From assembly GCA_019911805.1 (NCBI GenBank), contig JAIOJV010000099.1, forward strand, positions 1-54,472: DNA of 54,472 nt, read 5' to 3'. This DNA comes from Gammaproteobacteria bacterium. GTDB lineage: Bacteria > Pseudomonadota > Gammaproteobacteria > Thiohalobacterales > Thiohalobacteraceae. Of this stretch, positions 1 through 8,232 are shown one piece after another; position 1 is the first letter of the stretch, and each line of letters opens with the position of its first letter. A program made the position numbers and the translations under genes. The notes under the pieces are model-generated. The model was not told the origin of the DNA and did no database searches. It saw only the letters and a list, made by a program, of their open reading frames with translations.

Positions 1-602
1 ACCCCCAGCAGTCCCACCCAGCCGAGCAGGCCCCAGCTCAGATGCAGGTCGGTATACGTGCGCGTCGCCGGCAGCGCCGTCCAACCGTGGGAGGCACCCA
101 CGTACAACCCCAGTAACAGCGTCATGCCCAACCCCGTCACGGCATAGCCCATGGCCTTCACCGAGGCGTGCTGCGACGGGCTGCCGCGCAGCGCGGCGAG
201 TGCCAGACCGATAAAGAGGGTGAGGCCGGTAGCGAGCAGCGGCAGCGCCATCTGCGTGCAATACGTGCAGCCCGCACTGAATCCAGCGGCGAGCAGCAGC
301 GTGCCCGCCGTCAGCAGCAGGTGTACTGCGACACTGAACGGGTACGGCCGGCGCCAGCGCGCACCGCCGAGCACCGGCAGCAGCTGGAACAGCGCACCCA
401 CCATGACCATGGCGACGAAGCCGAGGGTGAGCAGATGGGTAGCGCCGAGCAGTGCCGGTGTCCAGCGCGAGGCCAGCAGCGCAGGCCCGGACCACAACGC
501 CAGCACGGCGGCCGCGACACCGAACAGCGGCGCGGTCAGGAAGAAGCGCGCCGGCACCGCCAACGGCGGCGCCTGCTCCAGCGACAGTGCGGCCCGGTCC
601 AT
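1..602 (-). CDS. Heme-copper-oxidase-like / NnrS-like multi-helix membrane protein (3' end outside window)
   Basis: The minus-strand frame stays open from the ATG at 602 to the window edge, giving about 200 residues without a stop. After a short soluble start the protein is a chain of hydrophobic helices. The second helix region contains THLLTLGFVAMVMVGALFQ, and later helices contain TDLHLSWGLLGW. Conserved histidines inside helices are typical of the haem-binding membrane proteins found beside hemerythrin and DUF2249 genes in denitrifiers. The start lies only 5 bp after the DUF2249 stop, so the two are probably co-translated. The exact role is unknown; a part in nitric oxide or oxygen handling at the inner membrane is inferred from context. 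The C-terminus is not visible. Confidence 0.7.
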   Translation of the reverse strand, partial: MDRAALSLEQAPPLAVPARFFLTAPLFGVAAAVLALWSGPALLASRWTPALLGATHLLTLGFVAMVMVGALFQLLPVLGGARWRRPYPFSVAVHLLLTAGTLLLAAGFSAGCTYCTQMALPLLATGLTLFIGLALAALRGSPSQHASVKAMGYAVTGLGMTLLLGLYVGASHGWTALPATRTYTDLHLSWGLLGWVGLLG

Positions 603-607
603 GCCGG

Positions 608-895
608 TCAGTGGGTAGCCGGTCCGGCTGATCCGGGTACCGACGCGTGTGCCGCACGCGCGGCCTCGGTATCACCCTGCAGCCAGGCACGCACCTCCCA
701 GCGCATGTCGGGCGTCGGATCGGAAAGGAATTCGACGCCGTACTGCTCCAGCAGCGTGAACAGCGGGTGCGGCTCGCGCGGAAAGATCATGCGCAGATAC
801 TCGCCCGCGCGCAGTGTCTCTACCGCATCCAGGGCGCGCTCCAGTGGCTCCGGCGGTTCGAGCATGCTCACGTCCAACACGCGTTCCTGTGCCAT
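608..895 (-). CDS. DUF2249 domain protein
   Basis: This 95-residue protein has the DUF2249 pattern: an N-terminal LDVSMLEPPEPLERALDAVE segment, then GEYLRMIFPREPHPLFTLLE and a YGVEFLS stretch. The family is a small TusA-like alpha/beta fold often found beside hemerythrins and NO-responsive genes, and its biochemical role is not established. A GGGAG ribosome-binding site precedes the ATG at 895. The gene lies between the hemerythrin gene, 35 bp upstream, and the membrane protein gene, 5 bp downstream, and all three read the same way, so a single transcript is likely. Confidence 0.8.
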   Translation of the reverse strand: MAQERVLDVSMLEPPEPLERALDAVETLRAGEYLRMIFPREPHPLFTLLEQYGVEFLSDPTPDMRWEVRAWLQGDTEAARAAHASVPGSAGPATH

Positions 896-930
896 GGCGC
901 CGTCTCCCGGATGTTTTTGGATCGCAGCGT

Positions 931-1374
931 TCAGGCACGCCGCAGCTGCCGCATGCGCTCCAGCACCTGTTCGGTGCGCGCACCCAGCATGCGGTCACAC
1001 ATGTGGTAGAGGATCTGCTCCTCCTTCATATTGTGCTGCTGCATGAGCACCAGCAGCGTCTCCGACAGACCGAGATACTGTGCCGCATCCTGCCCGGCGA
1101 CGGCCTCGGCCATCTGCTCGAACAGTTCGCGCATCTGCTCGTGCTCCAGGCGCATGACCTGGGTCGGCCCCGCGGCGCTGCCGGCTGCCTCTTCGAAGCT
1201 GGGGAACAGCACCTCTTCCTCCATCGACAGATGCTGTTCCATGGCCTGTCGGAAATCCGCGAACGCCTGGCTGCAACGCGGCCAGTCCTGCTGGCCGCAC
1301 GCCGCTTCCGCCGCCGCGAACAAGTCGTCACAGTGGCGGTGATCGGTGCTGAGAAAATCGCTGATGGTGTGCAT
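931..1374 (-). CDS. Hemerythrin-like (HHE) cation-binding protein
   Basis: This 147-residue four-helix protein carries the metal-binding residues of the hemerythrin family. They are an N-terminal DHRHCD, then HLSMEEEVLFP, then LEHEQMRELFEQM, and a last helix with QHNMKEEQILYHMCD. Such proteins bind a di-iron centre and sense, store or detoxify O2 or NO, or take part in iron-centre repair (YtfE/DnrN-like). The start at 1374 is chosen because a GCGAGG ribosome-binding site sits 6 nt upstream; an ATG at 1380 is a close alternative. It is the first gene of a three-gene minus-strand cluster, with a DNR/FNR-like box about 95 bp upstream. Whether it is a sensor or a detoxifier cannot be told from sequence. 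Confidence 0.85.
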   Translation of the reverse strand: MHTISDFLSTDHRHCDDLFAAAEAACGQQDWPRCSQAFADFRQAMEQHLSMEEEVLFPSFEEAAGSAAGPTQVMRLEHEQMRELFEQMAEAVAGQDAAQYLGLSETLLVLMQQHNMKEEQILYHMCDRMLGARTEQVLERMRQLRRA

Positions 1375-1463
1375 CGTCATCCTCGCCGTTGTATCGGTGC
1401 CCGCCCGCGCGGGCCACAATCAATACCCGCTACCAGCTTACCAACAGAGGGCGGCGCCAAGAC

Positions 1464-1477
1464 TTGATATTGGTCAT
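1464..1477 (-). promoter_or_regulatory. DNR/NnrR/FNR-like box upstream of the hemerythrin cluster
   Basis: The plus strand reads TTGAT-ATTG-GTCAT, which matches 9 of 10 half-site positions of the TTGAT-N4-GTCAA motif used by DNR/NnrR regulators. A poor -10 candidate (TAAGCT at 1440-1435) would put transcription start near 1429 and the box centre near -41.5. The downstream cluster belongs to a typical NO/anaerobic regulon, which supports the call. Confidence 0.5.
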
Positions 1478-1583
1478 TTCGGGGGGCGCGGCAGCGATTA
1501 AACGGCGCACATAACGCAGGACGCATGTACCCCATGCGCCTGGTATGGTTTTAATGCCTGTCCTCGGGGCCTGCCGCAGTGCC

Positions 1584-2678
1584 TCAGAAGAACTCCGGCT
1601 CCAGCTCGCGGTAGATGAAACTGGCATTGGCCCGGTGGTTTTCCTCGTACAGCGGCACCTGCGCCCAGTCCGGCATGGCCGCCGCAGCGACCGCGTCCTG
1701 CAGCGACCGGTCGGCCTCGAGCTGCTGCCGCATCCGCGCGCGCAACCCTTCGACGTAGGCGCGCGTCGCCGCCAGCATCGGAAACGGCGGGCGCTGGGCG
1801 CTGCCGTGGCCGGGCACCATCAGGCGGATATCGCCGAAGGTCTTCTGCAGCCAGTCGTGGGCGGCGAGCAGCGCGGCGCTGTGGCCGTCACCGATGTAGG
1901 TGACGCGTTGATTGAAGGCCAGATCCGAGACCCACAGGATACCGTCCTCCACCTGATGCACCACCAGATCACCGTGCGAGTGGTGGCGGCCACTGTTGTA
2001 GACATCGAAGGTCCGGCCACCGAGTTCGAGCCGCAGCCGGCCGAAGGTCTCGGCCGGTACCAGCAGATCAGGCGCGACCGCGGTGAAGCCGACCATGTCC
2101 TGCGGCAGCAGACCACGCCGGTACTCCACGGATTGCTCGAACGTCGGCGAACCGAGGTACTCGGCCATGCCGGGGTGACCCACCACCTGCACACCGTCCA
2201 GTGCGCGCAGCGCGGTCGCGCCATAGGCGTGATCGGGATGGTTGTGCGTCAGGATGAGATAGCGGATCGGCTGATCGGTGACCGAGCGCACCGTGGCAAT
2301 CAGACGCTGGCCGAGGCGCGGCGTACCGAGTGCATCGATCACGACCACGCCGGCATCCGTCACCACGAAGCCCGCATTACCGTTGAAGCCGCGGTTGTCG
2401 GCGTCGATGGTGGCGATGTTGCCGTAGAAAAAGTACGTATCCGGGGCGAGCCGGTAGAACGGCAGGGTATCATCGGGGCTATCGTCCGCACCCAGCCGCG
2501 TATGCGGCAGTACCGGCGTGTCGATGGCATGCGCCGGCAGTGTATGCCGCGCAGCGCCCGCGCCACCACCACGGTCGACCAGCCCGCCATACCCGGCCGC
2601 CGCCAGCGCCGTTGCGGCAGTCAGCAGCGCGGCCGTGAGAACCCATGACCTGCGCGCTGTGTACAGAGGCGTGTCCAT
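1584..2678 (-). CDS. Exported metallo-beta-lactamase-fold hydrolase (quinoprotein-relay/SoxH-like)
   Basis: The 364-residue product begins with a short charged segment and a hydrophobic stretch (SWVLTAALLTAATALAAAGY) that looks like a signal sequence or anchor. The catalytic zinc site is clear: LTHNHPDHAYG, a later SGRHHSHGD, the SDLAF segment and a C-terminal VPGHG. This is the layout of periplasmic MBL-fold hydrolases related to SoxH and the quinoprotein relay system zinc metallohydrolases. The start at 2678 follows an excellent GGAGGGAGCG ribosome-binding site; the longer reading from 2717 is less likely. It is a single-gene unit flanked by about 160 and 225 bp of non-coding DNA. The substrate is unknown. 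Confidence 0.8.
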   Translation of the reverse strand: MDTPLYTARRSWVLTAALLTAATALAAAGYGGLVDRGGGAGAARHTLPAHAIDTPVLPHTRLGADDSPDDTLPFYRLAPDTYFFYGNIATIDADNRGFNGNAGFVVTDAGVVVIDALGTPRLGQRLIATVRSVTDQPIRYLILTHNHPDHAYGATALRALDGVQVVGHPGMAEYLGSPTFEQSVEYRRGLLPQDMVGFTAVAPDLLVPAETFGRLRLELGGRTFDVYNSGRHHSHGDLVVHQVEDGILWVSDLAFNQRVTYIGDGHSAALLAAHDWLQKTFGDIRLMVPGHGSAQRPPFPMLAATRAYVEGLRARMRQQLEADRSLQDAVAAAAMPDWAQVPLYEENHRANASFIYRELEPEFF

Positions 2679-2903
2679 CGCTCCCTCCGGAAGTCCCTGG
2701 GCCCTCGGCCATTGCACTGCACCGGGTCTCCGGCACGAAGGCCGGAAGAGCCACGCAACCGAACGCTATCCGTACCTTCTGTGGATATGGCTCAGGTCAT
2801 GGCCAACCGGAGACCCTGCCGGACCAGCGTACACAAAATCCGTCCGAACATCCCGCCATGACCCCACCAGCACCCGGGGATCTCTGCCCTGTCCGTCAAC
2901 CGG

Positions 2904-3923
2904 TCAGCGCCATACCCCGTCCGGTGAGCGGTGGCGGTCCATCACCTTGACGTAGTTGGCGCGGTCGTAGGCGGTCGGGTCGATCGCGTGCTGGCGGCTG
3001 ACGCAGCCCTTGAGTTGCTGCACCGAGGCATATTCGTGTTCCTCCAGCCAGCGCAGCATGTCCGTGCGGATGCGACCGAGCGTCTCGGGACCCTTCTTGA
3101 GCAGCACGCTGCACAGGTGGGTGACGTCGGCACCGGCCATCAGCGCCTTCAGGGCATCCTCCGCAGTGTGGATACCGCCGGTCACCGCCAGCGACAGATC
3201 GACCTTGCCATACAAGGCCGCCACCCAGTGGACGCGCAGCAACGCCTCGTAGGGCGATGACAAGGTCAGCGTCGGCGTCACCTCCCGCGTCTCCAGATCG
3301 ATGTCGGGCTGATAGAAGCGGTTGAACAGTGACACACCCTGTGCGCCGGCGGCCTCCAGTGAGCGCACGAAGTGGCCGACGGAGCTGAACTGCGACGACA
3401 GCTTCATGGTGATGGGGATGGCGACGGCCGCCTTCAGCTGATACAGCAGCTCGACGTAGCGGCTCTCGACCTCGGCGCCGGACTCGAACGGATCGGCGGC
3501 GACATAATAGACGTTCAGCTCCAGGGCGTCGGCACCCGCCTCCTGCAGTTGCCGGCCATAGTGCACCCAGCCGTCGGCGGAGATGCCGTTGAGACTGGCG
3601 ATCACGGGGATGGACAGGCTGCGTTTGAGCGTGGCCACCTGCTCCAGATAGTCGTCGAGCTCGCTCAGATACTCATCGGCCACCGGCACGGGCCGGAAGG
3701 AGTCCGCCTCGCCGAAGCCGATGGCCTGCTCGTGAAAGAAGCGCGCCGCCGCCTCCTCCGAGGCGGCGATGGTCTCCTCGAACAGCGAATACATGACCAG
3801 CGCCGCGGCGCCGGCGTCCTCCAGCCGTCGTGCCGTGTCCAGATCGCGCGACAGCGGCGAGGCCGAGGGTACCAGCGGATTGGCGAGCCTGAGGCCGAGA
3901 TAGTCGGTGCTGAGATCGATCAT
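2904..3923 (-). CDS. Dihydroorotate dehydrogenase-like flavoprotein coupled to NifJ
   Basis: This 339-residue protein has a dihydroorotate-dehydrogenase-type TIM barrel. It starts with STDYLGLRLANPLVPSASPL, has an ELNVYY strand at about residues 135-140, a KLSS lysine segment, and an FMN-phosphate site (VTGGIHTAEDALKALMAGAD). Class 1A enzymes carry NLSCPN at the ELN strand, with a catalytic Cys. Here it is NVYYVA, so the usual base is absent and a role in pyrimidine synthesis is doubtful. The ATG overlaps the nifJ stop (ATGA) and a strong GAGGAGGATGG site lies inside nifJ, so the two are translationally coupled. It probably serves the pyruvate oxidoreductase system, but its reaction is unknown. 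Confidence 0.85.
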   Translation of the reverse strand: MIDLSTDYLGLRLANPLVPSASPLSRDLDTARRLEDAGAAALVMYSLFEETIAASEEAAARFFHEQAIGFGEADSFRPVPVADEYLSELDDYLEQVATLKRSLSIPVIASLNGISADGWVHYGRQLQEAGADALELNVYYVAADPFESGAEVESRYVELLYQLKAAVAIPITMKLSSQFSSVGHFVRSLEAAGAQGVSLFNRFYQPDIDLETREVTPTLTLSSPYEALLRVHWVAALYGKVDLSLAVTGGIHTAEDALKALMAGADVTHLCSVLLKKGPETLGRIRTDMLRWLEEHEYASVQQLKGCVSRQHAIDPTAYDRANYVKVMDRHRSPDGVWR

Positions 3924-6900
3924 GATCCATCCTCCTCGGCCGTCGGCGGTATGGGCGGTTCCACGGGTCGAGCTGCCGGGTCCACCGGCGGCTCGGGGGG
4001 CAGGTCGGCCAGCTGCCGGTAGCGATGATAGCGCTCCCGCACCTCCTGCTGGGACTCTGTCAGGAAGGTCTCGGCCGCATCCGGGTGGCTGCGCCACAAC
4101 ATGTTGAAGCGTGTCTCGGTCTCGACGAATTCCCGGTAGCGGATCGACGGCTCGGCGGAATCCAGCCGCAGCGGATTCTTGCCGGCCGCGGCGCGCGCCG
4201 GCTCGTAGCGCAGCAGCGGCCAGTGACCGCTCGCGACCGCGAGGTCCTGCTGGCGATGGTTGAACGACAGGTCCACGCCGTGGGCGATGCAGGGCGAATA
4301 GGCGATGATCAGCGACGGTCCGTCGTGCGCCTCGGCATCGAGGAAGGCGCGCAGTGTCTGCGTATCCCTGGCACCGTAAGCGACTTGTGCGACATAGACG
4401 TTGTCGTAACCCATCGCCAGCAGGGCCAGATCCTTTTTGCTGGTCGGCTTGCCGCCGGCGGCGAACTTGGCCACCGCGCCGCGCGGCGTCGCCTTGGACA
4501 TCTGGCCGCCGGTGTTGGAATACACCTCGGTATCCAGCACCAGGATGTTCACGTTGCGGCCGGAGGCGAGCACGTGGTCCAGACCGCCGTAGCCGATGTC
4601 GTAGGCCCAGCCGTCACCGCCGATGATCCACACGCTGCGCCGCACCAGGGCATCGGCAACGGTCTCCAGTGCGCGGGCACGCGGGTCGTCGATATCCTGC
4701 AGTACCTGGCGCAACAGCGCCACGCCCGCGCGCTGCTCGGCGATCGCCTGCTCGTCGCCCTGCTGGTCCGGCCGGGCCGCGGCGCGCAATTCGGCGACCA
4801 GGTCCTCGCCGAGGCGCTCGCGCAGGTCGCACAGCAACTCGCGCGCGTATTCGGTCTGCTTGTCGACGGCGATGCGCAGCCCCAGGCCGAACTCGGCATT
4901 GTCCTCGAACAGCGAATTGTTCCAGGCCGGGCCGCGGCCGGCGGCGTTCACCGTCCAGGGCGTGGTCGGCAGATTGCCGCCATAGATGGACGAACAACCG
5001 GTGGCATTGGCAACCAGCATGCGGTCGCCGAACAGCTGGCTGGCGAGCTTGATGTAGGGCGTCTCGCCGCAACCGACACAGGCACTGGAGAACTCGAACA
5101 AGGGTTCCAGCAGCATCGAGCCCTTCAGGGTGGTGCGCTTCACCGCGCTGCGGTCGTATTCCGGCAGCGTCAGGAAGAATGCCCAGTTGGCCTGCTCCTG
5201 CGCGCGCAGGGGCTCGATGGGTGCCATGTTGAGCGCCTTGCGTGAGGCGTTGGATTTGTCGCGGATCGGGCAGATGTCCACGCACAGCCCGCAGCCGGTG
5301 CAGTCCTCGGGCGCGACCTGATACATCATCACGTGGTCCTGCGGGTAGTCCCGGCCGAGTGCCTGACGGTACTTGAAACCTTCCGGCGCGTTCTCCATCA
5401 GGCTCGCGGGCACCAGCTTGCTGCGGATCGCGCTGTGCGGACAGACCAGCGGACACTTGCCGCACTGGGTGCAGAGCTCCGGCTCCCATACCGGGATCTC
5501 CAGCGCGAGGTTGCGCTTCTCATAGGCCGCGGTGCCCAGCGGGAAGGTGCCGTCGACCGGCATCAGACTCACCGGCACCCGGTCGCCCTCGCCGGCGAGG
5601 AGCGCGGCGGTGAACCGAGTCACGAAATCCGGGGCATCGGGGGCGACCACCGGCGGTCGCTCGAAGCCGCTGGTCGCCGTCTCGGGCAACGGCACCGCGT
5701 GCAGGCTGGCAAGCGTCGCGTCGATGGCGCGGAAATTGAACTCGAGGATGCGTCCGCCCTTGCGGCCATAGGTCTTCTCCACGGCCGCCTTGATCGCGGC
5801 GATGGCCTGCGCGCGCGGCAGCACGTCGGAGATGGCGAAGAAACAGGTCTGCATGATGGTATTGATGCGCTTGCCCATCTGCGCATCCTGGGCGACCTGG
5901 TAGGCGTCAATGGTGTAGAAGCGGATGCGCTTGTCGATCATCTGCTGCTGCATACGCCGCGGCAGGCTGTCCCAGACGCGCTCCGGCGGCTCGGGCGAGT
6001 TCAGCAGGAACACCGCGCCCGTGGCGGCCTTGTCGAGCATATCGTAGCGCTGCAGGAACACCGGCTGGTGGCAGGCGACGAACTGCGCCTCGTCGTCGCC
6101 GATCAGATAGGTCGAGCGGATCGGCCGCGGGCCGAAGCGCAGATGCGATACCGTCACCGCGCCGGCTTTCTTGGAGTCGTAGACGAAGTAGCCCTGCGCG
6201 TACAACTCGGTGGCCTCGCCGATGATCTTGATCGAGTTCTTGTTGGCACTCACGGTGCCGTCGGAACCGAGGCCGTAGAACAGCGCCTGCACGGCACCCG
6301 TGTGCGCATCCGTGCGCCAGCCGGTGTCCCATTCCAGACTGGTATGGGTGACATCGTCGTGGATACCGATGGTGAAACCGTTCTTCGGCTGTTCACGCCC
6401 GAGTTCGTCGAATACCGCCTTGATCATGCCCGGCGTGAATTCCTTGGACGACAGGCCGTAGCGGCCGCCGATGATGCGCGGCAGCCGGCCGAATTTCGGG
6501 TCGCCGCCCATGTGCGACTGCGCCAGCGCGGTCACGACGTCCTTGTACAGCGGCTCGCCGTCCGCACCCGGCTCCTTGGTACGGTCGAGCACGGCGAGGG
6601 CGCGCACCGTCTCCGGCAGTGCGGCCAGCAACGCCGTGGCGTCGAACGGCCGGTACAGACGCACCCGCAGCAACCCGACCCGCGCGCCCTGCGCGTTCAG
6701 GAAATCGACCGTCTCGTGCACCGCCTCCGCGCCCGAGCCCATGATGACCATGACACGTTCGGCATCCACCGCACCGTGGTACTCGAACAATCGGTAGGCA
6801 CGCCCGGTGAGTGCGGCGAAGCGGTCCATGGTCGCCTGCACGATGCCGGGAAACGCTATGTAGTAGGGATTCACGGCCTCGCGGCCCTGAAAATACACGT

Positions 6901-7570
6901 CCGGGTTCTGCGAACTGCCACGCAGCACCGGATGCTCCGGCGACAGCGCACGGGCGCGGTGCGCGTGCACCTGCTCGTCGGACACCAGCGCACGCAGTAC
7001 GCTGTCCTCCACCGCACGGATCTTGGCGACCTCGTGCGAGGTACGGAAGCCGTCAAAGAAATGCACCATGGGCACGCGGCCCGCCAGCGTCGCGGTATGC
7101 GCGATGGCGGCGAAATCCATCGCCTCCTGCACCGAACCGGCGCACAACATGGCGAAACCTGTCTGACGCACCGCCATCACGTCGCTGTGGTCGCCGAAGA
7201 TCGACAGCGCCTGGCAGGCGAGTGAGCGCGCCGCGACGTGCAACACCATGGGGGAGAGCTCGCCGGCGACCTTGTACATGCTGGGGATCATCAGCAACAG
7301 ACCCTGCGAGGCCGTGAAGCTGGTCGCCAGGCTGCCCGCCTGCAGGGCGCCGTGCACCGCGGCGGCGGCGCCGCCCTCACTCTGCATCGCGACGATGTGC
7401 GGCACCGTGCCCCAGAGGTTCTTGCGACCTTCCGCCGACCAGGCGTCGGCGAACTCACCCATGGCCGAGGCCGGCGTGATGGGATAGATGGCGCACACCT
7501 CACTCACGCGGTGCGCGACGGTCGCGGTGGCCTCGTTGCCGTCGATGGTCAGCCAGGATCCAGCATTCAT
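3920..7570 (-). CDS. nifJ: Pyruvate:ferredoxin (flavodoxin) oxidoreductase, single-chain NifJ type
   Basis: This 1216-residue homodimer-type enzyme oxidises pyruvate and CoA to acetyl-CoA and CO2 and reduces ferredoxin or flavodoxin in the cytoplasm. Domains run in the usual order. The N-terminal pyrimidine-binding domain has YPITPASAMGE. Two ferredoxin clusters lie near residues 697 (CTQCGKCPLVCP) and 756 (CTGCGLCVDICP). A further Cys pair, CVGCGETPY, lies near 828. The thiamine pyrophosphate site, GGDGWAYDIGYGG, lies near 982 and is followed by LDTEVYSNTGGQMSKATP. Length and motifs are complete. The start at 7570 has a GGGAG site upstream; an ATG at 7615 is less likely. A perfect FNR box lies 89 bp upstream, so anaerobic induction is likely. 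Confidence 0.96.
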   Translation of the reverse strand: MNAGSWLTIDGNEATATVAHRVSEVCAIYPITPASAMGEFADAWSAEGRKNLWGTVPHIVAMQSEGGAAAAVHGALQAGSLATSFTASQGLLLMIPSMYKVAGELSPMVLHVAARSLACQALSIFGDHSDVMAVRQTGFAMLCAGSVQEAMDFAAIAHTATLAGRVPMVHFFDGFRTSHEVAKIRAVEDSVLRALVSDEQVHAHRARALSPEHPVLRGSSQNPDVYFQGREAVNPYYIAFPGIVQATMDRFAALTGRAYRLFEYHGAVDAERVMVIMGSGAEAVHETVDFLNAQGARVGLLRVRLYRPFDATALLAALPETVRALAVLDRTKEPGADGEPLYKDVVTALAQSHMGGDPKFGRLPRIIGGRYGLSSKEFTPGMIKAVFDELGREQPKNGFTIGIHDDVTHTSLEWDTGWRTDAHTGAVQALFYGLGSDGTVSANKNSIKIIGEATELYAQGYFVYDSKKAGAVTVSHLRFGPRPIRSTYLIGDDEAQFVACHQPVFLQRYDMLDKAATGAVFLLNSPEPPERVWDSLPRRMQQQMIDKRIRFYTIDAYQVAQDAQMGKRINTIMQTCFFAISDVLPRAQAIAAIKAAVEKTYGRKGGRILEFNFRAIDATLASLHAVPLPETATSGFERPPVVAPDAPDFVTRFTAALLAGEGDRVPVSLMPVDGTFPLGTAAYEKRNLALEIPVWEPELCTQCGKCPLVCPHSAIRSKLVPASLMENAPEGFKYRQALGRDYPQDHVMMYQVAPEDCTGCGLCVDICPIRDKSNASRKALNMAPIEPLRAQEQANWAFFLTLPEYDRSAVKRTTLKGSMLLEPLFEFSSACVGCGETPYIKLASQLFGDRMLVANATGCSSIYGGNLPTTPWTVNAAGRGPAWNNSLFEDNAEFGLGLRIAVDKQTEYARELLCDLRERLGEDLVAELRAAARPDQQGDEQAIAEQRAGVALLRQVLQDIDDPRARALETVADALVRRSVWIIGGDGWAYDIGYGGLDHVLASGRNVNILVLDTEVYSNTGGQMSKATPRGAVAKFAAGGKPTSKKDLALLAMGYDNVYVAQVAYGARDTQTLRAFLDAEAHDGPSLIIAYSPCIAHGVDLSFNHRQQDLAVASGHWPLLRYEPARAAAGKNPLRLDSAEPSIRYREFVETETRFNMLWRSHPDAAETFLTESQQEVRERYHRYRQLADLPPEPPVDPAARPVEPPIPPTAEEDGS

Positions 7571-7658
7571 ACGCTCACTCCCGGGCGGAACTCCGCCCAC
7601 AGTCCGGGACAGCATAGCCGTGCCGCCGGTTCCGCAACCAGCCCGGAACCATATTCAG

Positions 7659-7672
7659 TTGATAGAGATCAA
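7659..7672. promoter_or_regulatory. FNR/ANR binding site between nifJ and the divergent secreted-protein gene
   Basis: TTGAT-AGAG-ATCAA is a perfect inverted FNR/ANR consensus. Its centre is 95 bp from the nifJ start. A TATGCT -10-like hexamer on the minus strand (7616-7611) would place the site near -61.5 for nifJ. On the plus strand a TGTAAA hexamer at 7694-7699 would place it near -41.5 for the gene at 7779. One site could therefore serve both promoters. Confidence 0.75.
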
Positions 7673-7778
7673 CCGGTCACGCGCATCCGGCCGTGTAAAT
7701 ACGAAACTCCAGTCTGTGCCGCGACTGCGCTACACTCGGTGTCCGGCATAAACACCCCATCCGCTGACGGAACCGGTC

Positions 7779-8171
7779 ATGCAGACACTGCTCGTTTCAC
7801 TCGGCCTCGCCCTGCTGCTCGCCGCCGCCCCTGCCCGGTCCGAGGAGGGGCCGGACATCCTGCAGACCTTCGACGCGTTCGTGCTGTCCAGCGCGGCCGC
7901 CAACAAGTGCGGGCGCCCCGACGAGGCCACGCTGAAAAAGTTCCTGGCGAATTTCGAGCGGGTGTGGATGCGCACTGCGGAGGCGCTGGAGGAACACTAT
8001 CCCGACCGGACGAAGGACCAGATCGGCCAAGCCATGAAGGCCAAGGCGGACCATCTCTCGAACAAGGTGTTCGCGGTCGTCGCGGCCGACGGCTGCGAGG
8101 ACACGAAGATCCGGGACCTGCTGGAGCGCTTCAAGATGTACGTACTGTGGGAGCCCGGCAAGGATTTCTGA
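7779..8171 (+). CDS. Small secreted helical protein of unknown function
   Basis: The 130-residue product has a clear signal peptide (TLLVSLGLALLLAAAPARS, cleavage near residue 21) and a mature region of about 110 residues. The mature part is predicted helical and charged and has two cysteines, in NKCGRPDE and ADGCEDT, that could form a disulfide in the periplasm. I do not recognise the family. It is divergent from nifJ and shares the FNR box at 7659, so it may be made under low oxygen. The next gene, for a CHAD protein, converges on it. Confidence 0.65.
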   Translation: MQTLLVSLGLALLLAAAPARSEEGPDILQTFDAFVLSSAAANKCGRPDEATLKKFLANFERVWMRTAEALEEHYPDRTKDQIGQAMKAKADHLSNKVFAVVAADGCEDTKIRDLLERFKMYVLWEPGKDF

Positions 8172-8232
8172 GCCGATCTGGGCCCGCGATTCGAGGGCTG
8201 CCGGGATGTGTCGGACGGGCCGGACGGGATGG

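Noticed and set aside
5333-7225. Long plus-strand open frame of 630 residues opposite nifJ
   Set aside because: It is the antisense shadow of nifJ, caused by high G+C; it has no domain, no ribosome-binding site and an odd Arg/His-rich composition.
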